The position numbers and the translations under genes were made by a program. DNA of 64,000 nt from the NCBI GenBank assembly GCA_023614405.1, contig CM042693.1, forward strand, positions 157,372,731 through 157,436,730. The letters are read 5' to 3'. This document shows positions 12,832-23,480 of this stretch, in pieces. Numbering within the stretch: the first letter of the stretch is position 1; every line of letters begins with the position of its first letter. The notes under the pieces are model-generated. The model saw only the letters and a program-made list of their open reading frames with translations, was not told where the DNA came from and did no database searches. Origin of the DNA: Avena insularis (taxonomy: Eukaryota > Streptophyta > Magnoliopsida > Poales > Poaceae).

Positions 12832-13151
12832 GTATCCCTAGTTAGTAGTAACCAACGAAGCCGAGCAGCATGAACTCTATAGAATAAGCTGCTGAGCTCA
12901 ACTCCTAGTCAGAGTTGCTACTTTTAAATTCCGCTGAAACACTTTATATTTTGGTTTGTAAGTTGAATCTTTTGGAACCCTTGAACTTCCGGTATTGTAA
13001 TAACAATAATGTGTGTACTTTTGTAATATGGACCCGCAATGTTTCTGTTGTACCACTCTGAGGGATGTGATATTTACGGAACGGTGTTCTGTGGATGTCA
13101 TGTCAACGACTATAGTGTACTACACATGTAGTGGTATGCTGGGTCACCGCA

Positions 13152-13317
13152 CGGTGTGAAGCTATCACACTTATGTGACGGAGTATGAAGTAGCATACCA
13201 TTCAATAGGGTAGGCAGTGGGCTCGCATAGAGGAACGGATTCACCTTTCGAGTCCATGGCGACTTGGCGTAAGTTGGAGACCATGATGTGGTAACGATCG
13301 TAGGTCAGGCTATATCA
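13152..13317 (-). repeat. 3' LTR of X, proximal part
   Basis: Resumes the X LTR after Y, starting with the duplicated cggtg and ending TATATCA, and matches 18514-18671. It joins the X interior at 13318. Confidence 0.9.
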
Positions 13318-13833
13318 GTTCCCTCCTTCAAAAAGAGTCGTCCTCGACTCTACATGCTTATCAGAAAGTAAAATAGGTCGAGAGACCTTCTTGATCCTGG
13401 GGTTCACCATATAGTCGTCCTCGAGAAGATTAACTTGACAACACTTCAATGTTCCTTCACTTTCCATGAAGCCTACATAGCTCACAACAAAAGTGAAGCA
13501 ACACTCAAAAAGTAGCCAATTCATGAAGATTATAGCATGAGTCCTCAAGTATAAGGAAGTCACCTTAGCTTGTAGAGGTAGCTCGATGAAGGGTAGCCAT
13601 AGGTAACTCTCTCCGGGTCTTCTTGTCAGCACATGGTCCATAGAGGTTGACATGTATGCATTTGTACCTTCACACAACAAAGACCAAGCAAAATATTTTC
13701 GTGCATGATAGAGGAGCATGTCATTTGTGGAATGTACATTCTTTTTCACAACACTATTAGCACAATACAAGGATAGCAAATGGAATGCATATGCAAGGTC
13801 AAAGTGCATGGGAATAGTTTGAACATCCTCCAA
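13315..13833 (-). CDS. X ORF 4, C-terminal part of repeat-type protein, function unknown
   Basis: 172 codons on the minus strand, in the same frame as the ORF upstream (14529-13843) and separated from it by one stop. The two were probably one frame, with MHFNLAYG before and MHFDLAYA after the stop. It contains MSTSMDHVLTRRPGESY, which echoes MSTSVEHELTKRALES at the start of ORF 3, so it is built from related repeats. The C-terminus is ESRTTLFEGGN and the stop falls on the LTR border, a position typical of the end of an LTR-element polyprotein. It is rich in Phe, Leu, Cys and His and has no recognised enzymatic motif. It is part of a non-autonomous element. Confidence 0.6.
   Translation of the reverse strand: MEDVQTIPMHFDLAYAFHLLSLYCANSVVKKNVHSTNDMLLYHARKYFAWSLLCEGTNAYMSTSMDHVLTRRPGESYLWLPFIELPLQAKVTSLYLRTHAIIFMNWLLFECCFTFVVSYVGFMESEGTLKCCQVNLLEDDYMVNPRIKKVSRPILLSDKHVESRTTLFEGGN
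13318..13330 (-). promoter_or_regulatory. Polypurine tract of X
   Basis: On the minus strand GAAGGAGGGAAC lies immediately before the LTR start TGATATAG. This is the expected primer site for plus-strand DNA synthesis and fixes the element's strand. Confidence 0.8.
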
Positions 13834-13842
13834 AGTGGGAAC

Positions 13843-14529
13843 TCAAAAACTCCATATAACTCCATATGCAAGGTTAAAGTGCATGTTGAACAACTCCATA
13901 TGGCACGCAAAGCAATTGACTAAGATATATATCAACATCTTTGATGCAAGAATAGGAGAATTCGTCAAAAAATCATGAGGAAACATATCCAAAACACTAG
14001 CATTATGTGTGCAAACCAACAATTGGAAAGAGAAATTGTTCAACATGTTGGATGTCACACACAAATCATCACAATCAAATATCATGGGAATATGAGTATC
14101 CCAAGCGGAAGAAAAAACAACATGTTTGCAAATAAACCAAATGAAAGAGAAAGTGGTCCTTATGCTTGTTGCAACAAAAAGACGAGATACTTCGAAACTC
14201 TCATGACAATGCATGCTCTTAATGGCATTATAGTTGCACACAAAAAATCGGAAAGAGAAATTGTTCAACATTTTTGTTGCAACACACAAAGCATCATTAT
14301 CCAAAAGGGAAGAAACATGAATGTCACAAGGTGAGCTAATACCATCAACATGCTTGCAATCAAACCATAGGAAAGAGAAATTTGCCAATATGAAAGATGA
14401 AAAGCATGCAAAAGGTATCAGAGCTGGGTTCGATGTTGAACTCACTTGTGGGATGCTCTCAAGAGCTCTTTTTGTCAACTCGTGCTCAACCGAGGTTGAC
14501 ATTATAGTGCGGGTACCTACACACATCAT
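13843..14529 (-). CDS. X ORF 3, repeat-type protein, function unknown
   Basis: 228 codons, minus strand, overlapping the stop of ORF 2 by four bases. It contains an imperfect duplication of about 75 residues (225 bp period; the plus-strand phrase GGAAAGAGAAATTGTT recurs at 14025 and 14250). Each unit runs from an FSF(L/I)WF(D/I)CKHV motif through a CD-H core to LNNFSF and a VC-(Y/H)NA ending. Alternating aromatic and Cys/His positions could suggest a metal-binding or structural repeat, but spacing does not fit a known zinc finger. No signal peptide. I do not recognise the family. Confidence 0.6.
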   Translation of the reverse strand: MMCVGTRTIMSTSVEHELTKRALESIPQVSSTSNPALIPFACFSSFILANFSFLWFDCKHVDGISSPCDIHVSSLLDNDALCVATKMLNNFSFRFFVCNYNAIKSMHCHESFEVSRLFVATSIRTTFSFIWFICKHVVFSSAWDTHIPMIFDCDDLCVTSNMLNNFSFQLLVCTHNASVLDMFPHDFLTNSPILASKMLIYILVNCFACHMELFNMHFNLAYGVIWSF

Positions 14530-15224
14530 ACAAAAAAGGAAGAACGTGTGTCATGGTATAGAAATACATCATCCATCATGACGTATCTCTTCTTGTGCAC
14601 ATCACCATTAGTATCAATCCAGTATGAAATAGATGCATGGTGAGTATGCAAGAGGGGAACATGCTTATCATGGAAATCATCAAAATCTCCAATAATTGAG
14701 AAAGCTATGGGGGCCATCTCATTATAACGCATATGATCAATATTGTTGCAAGAAAAACAAGTGAAATAGCAAGAATTCATCTTAGTGAAAGCAACGGAAG
14801 AAATTGAATGACTAGCATGACAAAGAAAGTCCGAAGCAATTGGAGGATACACAAAATATGTATAGCATGGCATGTGTATGGAAAATGTATCGCAATCAAA
14901 CAATTCGACATGATCAATATTATGCAAAGGCAAAGCATCACATGGTAATATGAATGAAGCATATGTAATGTCACAAGTATCATCCATAACATGCATATCC
15001 TCACAATTCATCATGTCCACTAGTGGTATCATGGCATCATCAACACCCTTATTTTTACCTTGTTCATACCTCTCATTAGAAGTGGGTGTTGTGGTAGTAG
15101 TGGCCTCCTTGTGGACGACTTCGTTTTCTTGATGTAGCCATGGCGTAGCATCATCTTCGTGCACCATGTACATCTTCTCCAACTGAGGCATCATTGCTTC
15201 ATGGCTTTGGACGTCTTCCTCCAT
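14526..15224 (-). CDS. X ORF 2, acidic Cys/His-rich protein, function unknown
   Basis: 232 codons, minus strand. The N-terminal half is acidic and hydrophilic (MEEDVQSHEAMM, then a Thr run TTTTTPTSNERYEQG). The second half has the FDCDTFSIH and CFSCNNIDHM type of motif that recurs in ORF 3, so the repeat family probably starts here. It overlaps ORF 1 by 34 bases and ORF 3 by 4 bases in different frames, so the original protein may have been broken by small indels. No protease or RT signature is present. Confidence 0.55.
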   Translation of the reverse strand: MEEDVQSHEAMMPQLEKMYMVHEDDATPWLHQENEVVHKEATTTTTPTSNERYEQGKNKGVDDAMIPLVDMMNCEDMHVMDDTCDITYASFILPCDALPLHNIDHVELFDCDTFSIHMPCYTYFVYPPIASDFLCHASHSISSVAFTKMNSCYFTCFSCNNIDHMRYNEMAPIAFSIIGDFDDFHDKHVPLLHTHHASISYWIDTNGDVHKKRYVMMDDVFLYHDTRSSFFV

Positions 15225-16141
15225 GGAACTAGCACAACATAAGAGAACACACTACAGGTAGAGGGTAAGTCGTTAGAAATCAAAACGGTATCACTTGACC
15301 TATAAACTACCACTCTCAACTCAGTAGGTGTATCACTCATGCCCTCAAAGTGGAAGCACTCAATCTCACATATAGTAGAGTCACTCATCTCACTCGTGTT
15401 CTCACTCAAGTGGGATAAGTGGCTCTCATACTCACATGGGATTGGTACCACATCATCACTCAAGCATATAGGGATAGGCTCGGTTTCCTCAACTCCATGC
15501 GCCTCCTTTGGTGAAGGGCAAATCCCATGCTCACCATTCTTGACATTGTTGTCTCCAAAGTTGGATGCCATAAGATGGGCATCATCTCTCGCCTCCATGG
15601 TTGAATGGAAAATGCCATGCTCAACCGTCTTGTGGCCATCTTGTAGTAGTGGTGGAGGTAGGCTCATGCTATCCAACTTGTCGAAGTAGAGGTATTCATT
15701 TTCCTCATTCATGAGGTCTTCAAATGCAAGCGTAGTCATTGAAGCTTGATGGTGTGGACGAAGGCTTGCTCTTGGTGCCATTTTGGTGGTGGTGCTAGTA
15801 GTTGAAGGTGCCTTGTGGTGGTGTCGACGGAGGTCATTGGCGTGCCTTGCCGATGGTTGATGTAGGTGGCGCACTTGGTCATCCACATGACGCTCGCGAA
15901 GATGAACCTTGTCCTTGGCACTCTTCTTTGTAAGTTGTTCTAATGAGCGCAAAGCATCATTATTCTTGGCGACCATGCTCATGGTTTTGTCGAAGTCGTT
16001 GTCCATGTCCTTCTTGAAGTTGTGGAGGTCGCTCTTAAACTTGTCCGTTTGATGGTGGACCTTGGCGCACTCGAGGTGGAGGCTCCGTCTTGGCCGGTGT
16101 GACTTGAAGAGCTTGTCGTTGTCGTTCTTGAAGTCGCCCAT
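15191..16141 (-). CDS. X ORF 1, Gag-position protein with predicted coiled coil
   Basis: 316 codons on the minus strand, the first long ORF after the leader, where gag would be. Residues 1-75 are highly charged and heptad-like (MGDFKNDNDKLFKSH, then DKFKSDLHNFKKDMDND), suggesting a coiled coil. Then come a His/Arg-rich stretch (RHLHQPSARHANDLRRHHH), a Ser/Thr patch, and a long acidic tail with short repeats of the HGI(C/F)(P/H)S type. No CCHC knuckle or capsid core is recognisable. It is probably a structural or RNA-binding protein of a non-autonomous element; this is a guess from position and composition. Confidence 0.6.
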   Translation of the reverse strand: MGDFKNDNDKLFKSHRPRRSLHLECAKVHHQTDKFKSDLHNFKKDMDNDFDKTMSMVAKNNDALRSLEQLTKKSAKDKVHLRERHVDDQVRHLHQPSARHANDLRRHHHKAPSTTSTTTKMAPRASLRPHHQASMTTLAFEDLMNEENEYLYFDKLDSMSLPPPLLQDGHKTVEHGIFHSTMEARDDAHLMASNFGDNNVKNGEHGICPSPKEAHGVEETEPIPICLSDDVVPIPCEYESHLSHLSENTSEMSDSTICEIECFHFEGMSDTPTELRVVVYRSSDTVLISNDLPSTCSVFSYVVLVPWRKTSKAMKQ

Positions 16142-17686
16142 GCTTGGGGATTAGTTGTTGTTGTAGCACTCCATGTCAACCAAGCATGTGGAGCCATTGT
16201 TGGTATAGTGCTCCATCATGTTATCCATGCTTGTGGAGACATAGTCATGGTGGCTCATCGTGGATTCTTCATAGAAATCATCCTCTATTCCGGAGTCCCT
16301 AGACATGATTCACAAGACCAAGTTTTGTATATGGAAGTGATAGTGGTTGTTGGAGATGCAATGTCAAACCTTACTTTACCTTGGAAGATCGTATCGTGCA
16401 AGTGGCCACACTTGAGAGCAATAAACCAAGCAAAGTGAAGTTCACGCGGAACACAAAACCAACTACTAACCAAAAACACACACACACAAGGCCTACGGTG
16501 GATAGGTATGGAATATGGCATGACAAGAACCAATCTGAAATCAAGATGTTGTAATGGCAAGTAAAGAACCATAAAGATCACAAAGCAAACAACTCAATCC
16601 ACAAGATAGGAAATATGTAAAAGGAAACACACACGGTGGGATAAATGGGACTTGTGCGATGGATAAAGTGAGCTAAGAACCAAATGATTACCTAGCGAAG
16701 ACTATAAGCTCGTGTCGCACAAGTGCAAGGAGAGACCCTAGTTCGATTGCAATTAGAATTGTGGGCTACAAGATATGCACAATAAGTACCACCTATATGA
16801 TGTTCATCGAGCTTGCGCTTACTATTCTATGAGGCACATGTATGTTTATTTTTTTCTCTTTTCCTTTTTCTATTTTTTTTCTCTTTTTCTCTCTTTTTCT
16901 TTTCTTTTCACTTGCCTCTTCCTTGTGCCAACAACTATACAAGATAACTATATGAGATAGCGCTCAAAACATTTTCTCAGAATTCTACAAGGTATCAAAT
17001 GTGCATAGCCCAAGCAATCATTATAGGAACTAGTCTCAAAAGGTGTTTGTTGCTCGCAAAGATAGTGGCGTTCACAAAGGAATGCAAGTGGGGAAAGTCG
17101 CGGAATGTTTATACCTTTCATCGACGATCTTCACCCTTTATTGTTTGATTCCCCCTTGCTCATGGAATTTGGATGGAGTAGATAGAATGAACAACATGTA
17201 TGATGATGTAGAGATCCTTCTCCTCTTCTAAACAAGCTAAAGAACACCAAAATCTGAGTTCAAATGCCAAAGTTATGCTCAAAACCGTGTTGTAGTTTTT
17301 CTGTCTGCAGGCGGGCGGAGACTCCGGTCTGGAGGGCCGAATACTGGAGCTCATTAACCACGGAAACTCCAGTCTGGGCCGAAGACTACGGTCCGGGAGA
17401 TTCCAGAACTTCCAGAACTCGAACGGGATGCGTTTTGGGCTGAAAAACTCAAACCAAAACCTCAATTTGATGGGGTAAATCAAGGAATTAGGCCATGTGA
17501 ATGCAGGGAAAGATAAATCAACAAGTGTAGCAAGTAATCGACGGATCAAAACCTACCAAACCTCACTCAAATCACAGATCGATCCAAAACACGAATTGGG
17601 GCTGTTTTTGGTGGAATTTTTGAATTTATGGGGAAAAGACCAAATCGATGAGGAATTCGTGGCAACCAAAAGCTGCTGATAACAAA
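16142..17686 (-). other. 5' leader of X with primer-binding site
   Basis: Untranslated 1.5 kb between the 5' LTR and ORF 1. At the LTR edge the minus strand reads TGTTATCAGCAGC (plus 17672-17684), a decayed version of the TGGTATCAGAGC initiator-Met tRNA site; the leftover leader at 7482-7494 keeps TGGTACCAGGAGC. A CCGGAG-A-CTCCGG type motif lies at 17316-17328, with degenerate copies to about 17395. A T/C tract of about 70 bases is at 16848-16915 on the plus strand. The ORF at 17549-17160 (minus) crosses the motif cluster, has no echo elsewhere and is not called. Confidence 0.65.
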
Positions 17687-18671
17687 TGATAGGGGTTAGC
17701 CCCTTGGGTGGCCCGACTTTCACAAATCTCGTGGTCAAATCGATGGGAAAGCGAGGGGAAAGGGAGAAGGTAGCAGAAGTAAACACACACACCTCAAGAA
17801 GAACACGATGAACATACGCAAAACCCACATGATACAAGGCCGTTTGCTCCCGAACGGCGGCCACCAGTCCGATAGAATCCTCGCAAGGAAAGATCGGTCA
17901 ACGTGCTCCCTCAAATCCACATCAGAGAGGGAAGAACACCTTGGGGAGGGTCTTGACAACTTGGAGACGAGACACTGAACTCCAAGGCCTTGTTCAACAA
18001 TGGATGCGTGATGCAAAATCCAATCGAGGTTGGTGATAATAGTCGGTCCCCTTATAAGGGGATGAGGCAAAACTAGAGATTCCATACAAGGGGGTTGTCT
18101 TTAGTATATCATCTATGCCTAAGGGATAAATGAAGGGGTGGGGGCTCTATATATAGGCCAGCCACTAAACAAAGGATATTTTGGGGATAAAACTAGGGTT
18201 TGGACGAGCTAGAGGGGTACATGGGCCGAAGGCCCAGCTAGCGGCGCGCAGGTCCATCTTGTGGGCCGGAGACTCCGGTGTAGGGGCTGGAGACTCCGGT
18301 GTGGGTTGAAGATTCTGGTCTATCTCCGGTGTCATCTCCGGAGGGCATCTGACTGTCCCAGGTCAGTTTAAAAATTCGGTCCAGAAACTCCGGTCTTGTG
18401 ATGTAGGCTGGAGACTCCGGTGGTTCAGCCGTGGCTTCTTCCGTCTCCTCTTCCAAGCCTCCGTCTTGTCGGGCTTGATGTTTCGGGCTTCCTCCCTTGC
18501 CTCCGTACTTGTCGGTGTGAACCTATCATTCATATGTGACGGAGTATGAAGTAGCATTCCATTCAATAGGGTAGGCAATGGGATCGCATAGAGGAACGGA
18601 TTCACCTTTGGAGTCCACGATGACTTGGCGTAAGTTGGAGACCATGACTTGGCGTAGGTCTGGCTACATCA
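17687..18671 (-). repeat. 5' LTR of X
   Basis: 985 bp, plus-strand ends TGATAGGGG and CTACATCA. It matches the left LTR (7497-8326 plus 13152-13317). It carries CCGGAGACTCCGGT-type motifs at 18266-18279, 18287-18300, 18381-18394 and 18408-18421. Right duplication caccc is at 18672-18676. Confidence 0.9.
18148..18157 (-). promoter_or_regulatory. TATA box candidate in X 5' LTR
   Basis: CTATATATAGG reads as a TATA box on the minus strand about 520 bases into the LTR, with an identical copy at 7956-7964. Position within the LTR is reasonable for the R-region start; transcription is not shown. Confidence 0.45.
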
Positions 18672-18676
18672 CACCC

Positions 18677-19497
18677 TCTGTCGGCCTTCCAAGGAAGAGG
18701 GCTAATCATGTGGCACTAAGAGAAGGTTAGTACGTGTGGGTAAAGTTGTACACCCCTGCAGGGTAATAATCTTTTTGAAAAGCCGTGTCCACGGTTATGG
18801 ACGACTTGGGAACGGACGTGATGATCATAGAGAACTATAACCTAATCGTAAAAACTTGGCAGATCAACGTGTGCTTAAGGATGCTTCCTCATGGGTATGA
18901 GGGGTGATCCTAGTTCAGGTGATGAAGATGACTTGGTGGATATCAAAGATGAGGATCAATACTTTGGAGACGTCGCTCTCTTATCCCCTTTTAAAATACT
19001 CTGAATAGACGAGCTTCTTCTCCCTCTTGTTTTATAAACAAAAGTGGCTTTATGCAAAACAACTCCACCAGCCATAAGTCTTGCGGAGTACACCATGTAC
19101 TCACCTTGCTTGTTGATAGTTTTGTAGTAGAGTAAGAGTTCCCTGAAGATCAGTTTGGTACTACATCGACACCGACGAGTATCTTGGGGTTCCTGGCCAG
19201 CAGCCTGGAATCTATGGGCTGGGACGTCATCGTTATGCTTCAGGCCTCTTAGGACATTTGTTAAGTTTGCTATACTTAATAGCATAATTTTCCTTCCGTT
19301 GTTTGATGTTGTGGTCAATGACCTCTTCTTGTAATAATTTGGTTCTTTGCTTAGTTATGAGCTTGATGTAATAAATTTTGTGTCGTAGGGTCATTGTCGT
19401 GTTACCGATTCTTTACTGGATATCCTCGAGCTCAAGGTTATGCTTATGTCAGACAGAGGTCTGGGATTTCTTTAACCCTGATCCCGGGGGTGTCACA
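18677..19497 (+). repeat. 5' LTR of A2, last part
   Basis: Resumes the A2 LTR after X (TCTGTCGGCCTTCCAAGG) and ends GGGGTGTCACA. It includes the GGGTAAAGTTGTACACC motif near 18736 and the terminal exon-like end ATCGACACCGACGAGTA near 19163-19179, whose frame is broken in this family. Confidence 0.9.
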
Positions 19498-21182
19498 GGT
19501 TTTGGTATCAGAGCCGTACCGACCGTAGGAAAACCTTGCTATTGGTCGATGTTGAGTCTAGTGCTTGTGAAAACTATTTCAATGATGAAAAGTATTTGTG
19601 AAAACTCTAGTATGCTTCTTTTACTCCTTATCTAGTTTTGCTCTAACTCTGAGTTATCTTATCTTGTGTTGATTTTGGAAAAAAATTGATATCTCTTCTA
19701 GTCTTTCAAATCTTAGGTGCCTTTTGGGCATGTCATTTCTAAGCCAGTTGACCTAGTGTTGAGTTCTCTAGAGTTGTGTGTGTTGTGAGTTCCTTGTTTC
19801 CCTTGCTCTTGTTCATCTGAGAGATTCCTTTCTATCATGATCTCTCTATATTTTGGACCCACAATATTATATTGTAGGATCTAGAGTGTTATGTTCTAGG
19901 ATTCGAGGTTTCCTTTCGCCTCGTGTGCCTCCTTTTTGTTTGTTGGGTACTTCAGAAGTCATTTCTTCTCCTAGAAGCTACCTCGTGATCACTATATTGC
20001 AGTGTAAGCCATGTCACTCAAGTAGTAGTTACTCCTTTCTTTGGGTTTTAACCCTTGGGATTGAACCGAAAATCCTCGATTGTGCTGGATTTTGGTGTTG
20101 TGAATCTTGTACATGAAGCTTACCTTTAAACCAAGATCCATTCCTTTGACCACTATCGTTAATGTTCATACATTACCTCAGGATGGCTGGTACTACAATT
20201 CTAGCCTTCAAGCTTGTGGTCATTATCGCGATTAAATTGTGTCAATTAAGGACTTCCCCTACCACATGCTATGGCAGATGTTTTTTAATGGAACCAAATG
20301 GATCACGACAAGAGTACTCCTCGTGAGTCTCGCATCTATACTCATGACTCTGCCACACCTTACCCTTCTTTGCATTGGTTTCCGGAAGATGGATAACCTA
20401 TGCATCCACATCTCGGGATTCTATCCTGAGTATGTTCCTTTTTCCTTGTTCTTTTCTGACCTTTGTTTACCGGTTGGTATCCAAGTAGTAACTTGCATTG
20501 GTGTCTTCCGATGCAAGATACTCTTATGGTCCATCATGACAAACCATTTCAGAATGTCAGGAGAAACAAACTCCAGTACCTCGTCATATTTAGGACCTGG
20601 TCAAAGTGTTGTAATCCGCAGATTAAGATACATTGAGTGTCTTTCATCTGTTCTACCTTAACGTATCACACTCTTTTATACTAAGAGGTCGTGTCGAGTT
20701 ACATGACCCCTTAATGAAGTGATGCTCTTACACATATTTATCCACCCTTCCTCAAGCTTTCGTGCTCGTGAGTGATGCGTGTGCATAATAATGTGGCCAT
20801 CTGAGATTCTTAGCATTTATTATTGTTTTGGACTCCAAGGACATTTTCATCATTCTTAGTGTGACTGGTTAAACCTATCACTAAGAAAAGAATGATGGTG
20901 CTACCAAGTCCGTTAATCTAGTACACTCTTTTCGGTGAAAGAATTAGGCTTGTGCTAAAACTATGAGATTGTGTCTTGTTGCTTTACTAAGCAAGTTTCC
21001 TCTCAAACTAAGTGACATATCGGTTGTTCGTGATATTCTAGGTGTCTGCTAGAAGTATCACCATGTTGCCACATGACTGTGTTGTCAAGTTCTTGAGCAA
21101 GCAAGTTCTCCGAACTGCTCTTTTCTCTAAGGATCTGTACTAGACACCCCTGAACTAGTTGGTTGAGCTTAAACAACAACTT
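19498..21182 (+). other. A2 leader and decayed gag region
   Basis: Begins with the primer-binding site and is similar to the B leader (28532 onward) for several hundred bases, including TTGGTCGATGTTGAGT and TTTTTACTCCTTATC. No gag motif is readable farther on; the longest frame (20239-20661, 140 codons) matches nothing in B. It is interrupted at 21182 by B, whose left duplication aactt is 21178-21182. Confidence 0.7.
19503..19514 (+). promoter_or_regulatory. Primer-binding site of A2
   Basis: TGGTATCAGAGC, complementary to the 3' end of plant initiator-Met tRNA, lies five bases after the LTR end. Confidence 0.9.
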
Positions 21183-21603
21183 TGTAACATACCACCCTTT
21201 TGTGTAATATAAATAAGATATGTTTGAGCATTGCATGCATGCCACTTGCACTTTGGTTTAATCAAGAAAGAACAAACAAAACCCTAAACCCTAACTCCTC
21301 TTTCTATTTTAAACATTCATCTGTTTTGAAAATATTTGGAAAGAAACACAAAATGCATGGAGCCCAATCAGTACCAAGAGCCCCTTAGTGTTTTCAGTTA
21401 TATTATAAAAGTTTCTGTGATTTTAAATTCAAAACAGATTTAAAATTCAAAATATAAAAGGAAATCAGAAAAACAGAAAAGAAAAAGGTTTTCTGGAAAT
21501 AAAACAGGTTTCTAACCTATCTGGGCCCCAGCCCACCTCTTTTCTCTCTCTCTGCATCCAAGCGTAGCACGCAACAGACCAAGAGCCAGCCCACCTCAGC
21601 CCA
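21183..21603 (+). repeat. 5' LTR of B, first part
   Basis: 421 bases matching 33552-33977 before the Z insertion; its last five bases, gccca (21599-21603), are the Z duplication. Confidence 0.95.
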
Positions 21604-23112
21604 TGTAGAGGGAGTGTCCCAACCTTTATTAACATAAGGTGGTGTCCCCTGTGTTTACAATGCTAGTCCCTGGATCAATAGCTAGCATCCTCAGTTTAGA
21701 TGTAATATCAAGAAACAAAGGTCATAATATAACTTTATAACCAGGAATAACATAATTTTATTACATCTTCACATAGCTCACTTGGCTATTACATTACATT
21801 GCAGCGGAATAACTATAAGCATGGGGTCCTTCATCTTCAAAGTGCCACAGGCAGACATGTTGGTTGTAGACTTTGTAATCCTAATCATCAAACTTTACTA
21901 ACAATCAAACCTGCAACAAAACAAGTTACAGCCACAAGGGTCAATACATTTGAATTGTATTGGCAAGTGATACTATGGTAGTATAGTGGAATCTATCATC
22001 TATATGCATTTGGCTAAGTGGAGTTGAGGCTTGCATTGCTCAAAATAGATTTTTCCTTAACATTTGAAAACACTAAGTTTTTGTTTTGACAAAATCTTTT
22101 CCAAGGCATCTCTCAATCAAAGATTTGAAGATTTCAAAAACCCTTGTTCAACCACAAGTTTTTATCTTAGAAATTTGAATGATGAGATTCTTGATTGCTT
22201 CCATGTCTTGATGCTCAAATTGTCCTTTACCAGGAACATGGCTAAGTACTTAGATTTTACACTCTGCAGAGGTGGTGCACTTTCCCCACAAGACTTGGTT
22301 TCACCAAGACAAGATCTTTCAGAAGCCTTCCCTTAGACCAAAATGGACGCGTTACAACCTATCAAACTCTACCACCCACTGTCCATATGGCTAAGTTCTT
22401 GCAACCTATATGATCCAGGCAGAGCCCATAATGCCAAGTGGCTGCACTTGAAGCTTCTCAACATTTGACATCTCAAATCTCTTTGTTCCTGGGTGGCCAT
22501 CCACAAGTGAGATACACAAGGTCAACCATAGACATGGGCCTTGTGAACCACTCAACCAAAAACCACCAAGCAATTACCATTCCACCCAGGTGATTCATTA
22601 ACTTAGTTGTTTTATTAAACAAAAACACAAGTCCTCAGACTTAGAAATTTTTTTATAGTATGGATATATATTCCACCCTTGTTTTCTATTAGCTAGGCTA
22701 AGCATGAGAGTAATAGGAACCTTAACTTATGAAGATTTCTACTAAGTTTTCATCTACTAGGTTTTCCTATAGCAAGGTTTACACTTGGCAAAATTCCATG
22801 CAAGTTTTACTTAGAAAAATCACTAATGCATAGTGAAAGTAATGGGATAAAAGTATGAAGCATCACTTGCCTTTTTGGTAGAGGGTATAAGCTCACTCCT
22901 TGTCCTTGCAACAATCACACTCTTCAAGTTACTACAATTCAATCAAGCAAGGCACAAACTCAATCTACCAATCAAGCAAAACATCACATAAAATAACAAA
23001 GTCAAGGTAATGCATGCAAACATGCCAAGCTTTGTTTTGTTTGAAAAAGTGGTTCCTAATGGGTCATAAACATTTGAAAACACCTAATGGTCATTTTGTA
23101 AAGTGGCAAAGT

Positions 23113-23480
23113 CATTTGCAAAAGGTTTTCATTTCCTAAACCATTTTCAAAGCAAAGTATCATTTTATGTGGTGTAGAAATAGTTTTTTACTAAGGCATT
23201 AATCTATAGGGTTCACCAAATATGTTTTCAAACCATAAAACTTGGTGTTTGGGGTCAGAGAGTTTAAAACAAAACATTTTCCAAAGGTTTTCTTCCAAAA
23301 CCATTTTTAATAAATAAACCACATTTCTATTTGACTAGAAATGGTTTTAAATCAAAGAATCATTATTTTGTTTCACCAAATTCATTTTTGAATCCACAAA
23401 GTGTTTCCTAATGTTAGTAGGTTCAAATCACACCATTTTCCAAAGATTTTATCCCCAAAATCATTTTTGAACAATTTTTA
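23113..23480 (-). repeat. Degenerate tandem repeat of about 160 bp in Z
   Basis: Phrases of the type CATTTTCCAAAGGTTTT followed by CCAAAACCATTTTT recur at 23113, 23275 and 23434, giving periods of 162 and 159. Linked phrases such as TTCACCAAAT...TTTTGAA recur in step. Two to three units, strongly diverged. Confidence 0.6.

Larger units (their letters stand above)
8327..13151. mobile_element. Element Y: about 4.8 kb LTR-type insertion, probably solo LTR(s)
   Basis: Bounded by TGTAACATCC and GGGTCACCGCA, with identical duplications cggtg at 8322-8326 and 13152-13156; the X LTR joins cleanly when it is removed. No gag or pol is visible. The right part (about 11660-13151) has plus-strand LTR features: exon-like segments at 11737 and 12689 and a GGGTAAAGTAACGCACC motif near 12393. 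The middle (about 8780-11160) has features on the minus strand, including a CT-rich cassette at 10560-11150 and an acidic exon-like end near 8940. Y may therefore hold a further opposite-strand LTR whose borders I could not fix. A relative lies in reverse at 60827-64000. Confidence 0.75.
7363..18671 (-). mobile_element. Element X: non-autonomous LTR retrotransposon, minus strand
   Basis: Perfect five-base duplications caccc flank it (7358-7362 and 18672-18676), and the A2 LTR is continuous across it. Read on the minus strand: 5' LTR 18671-17687, a primer-binding-like site, a leader, four ORFs (16141 to 13315), a polypurine tract, and a 3' LTR 13317-7497 interrupted by Y. The polypurine tract next to 13317 and the tRNA-like site next to 17687 fix the strand. 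No protease, RT or integrase motif is visible in the 4.4 kb interior, so mobilisation must have been in trans. I do not recognise the family. LTR differences are roughly 6% in the stretch I compared. Confidence 0.9.

Noticed and set aside
19503..19514. Possible tRNA gene at the TGGTATCAGAGC sites
   Set aside because: Only the complement of the tRNA 3' end is present; no cloverleaf around it. It is a primer-binding site.
22064..22336. 90-codon plus-strand ORF in Z
   Set aside because: Antisense to the LTR, no domain, AT-rich context.
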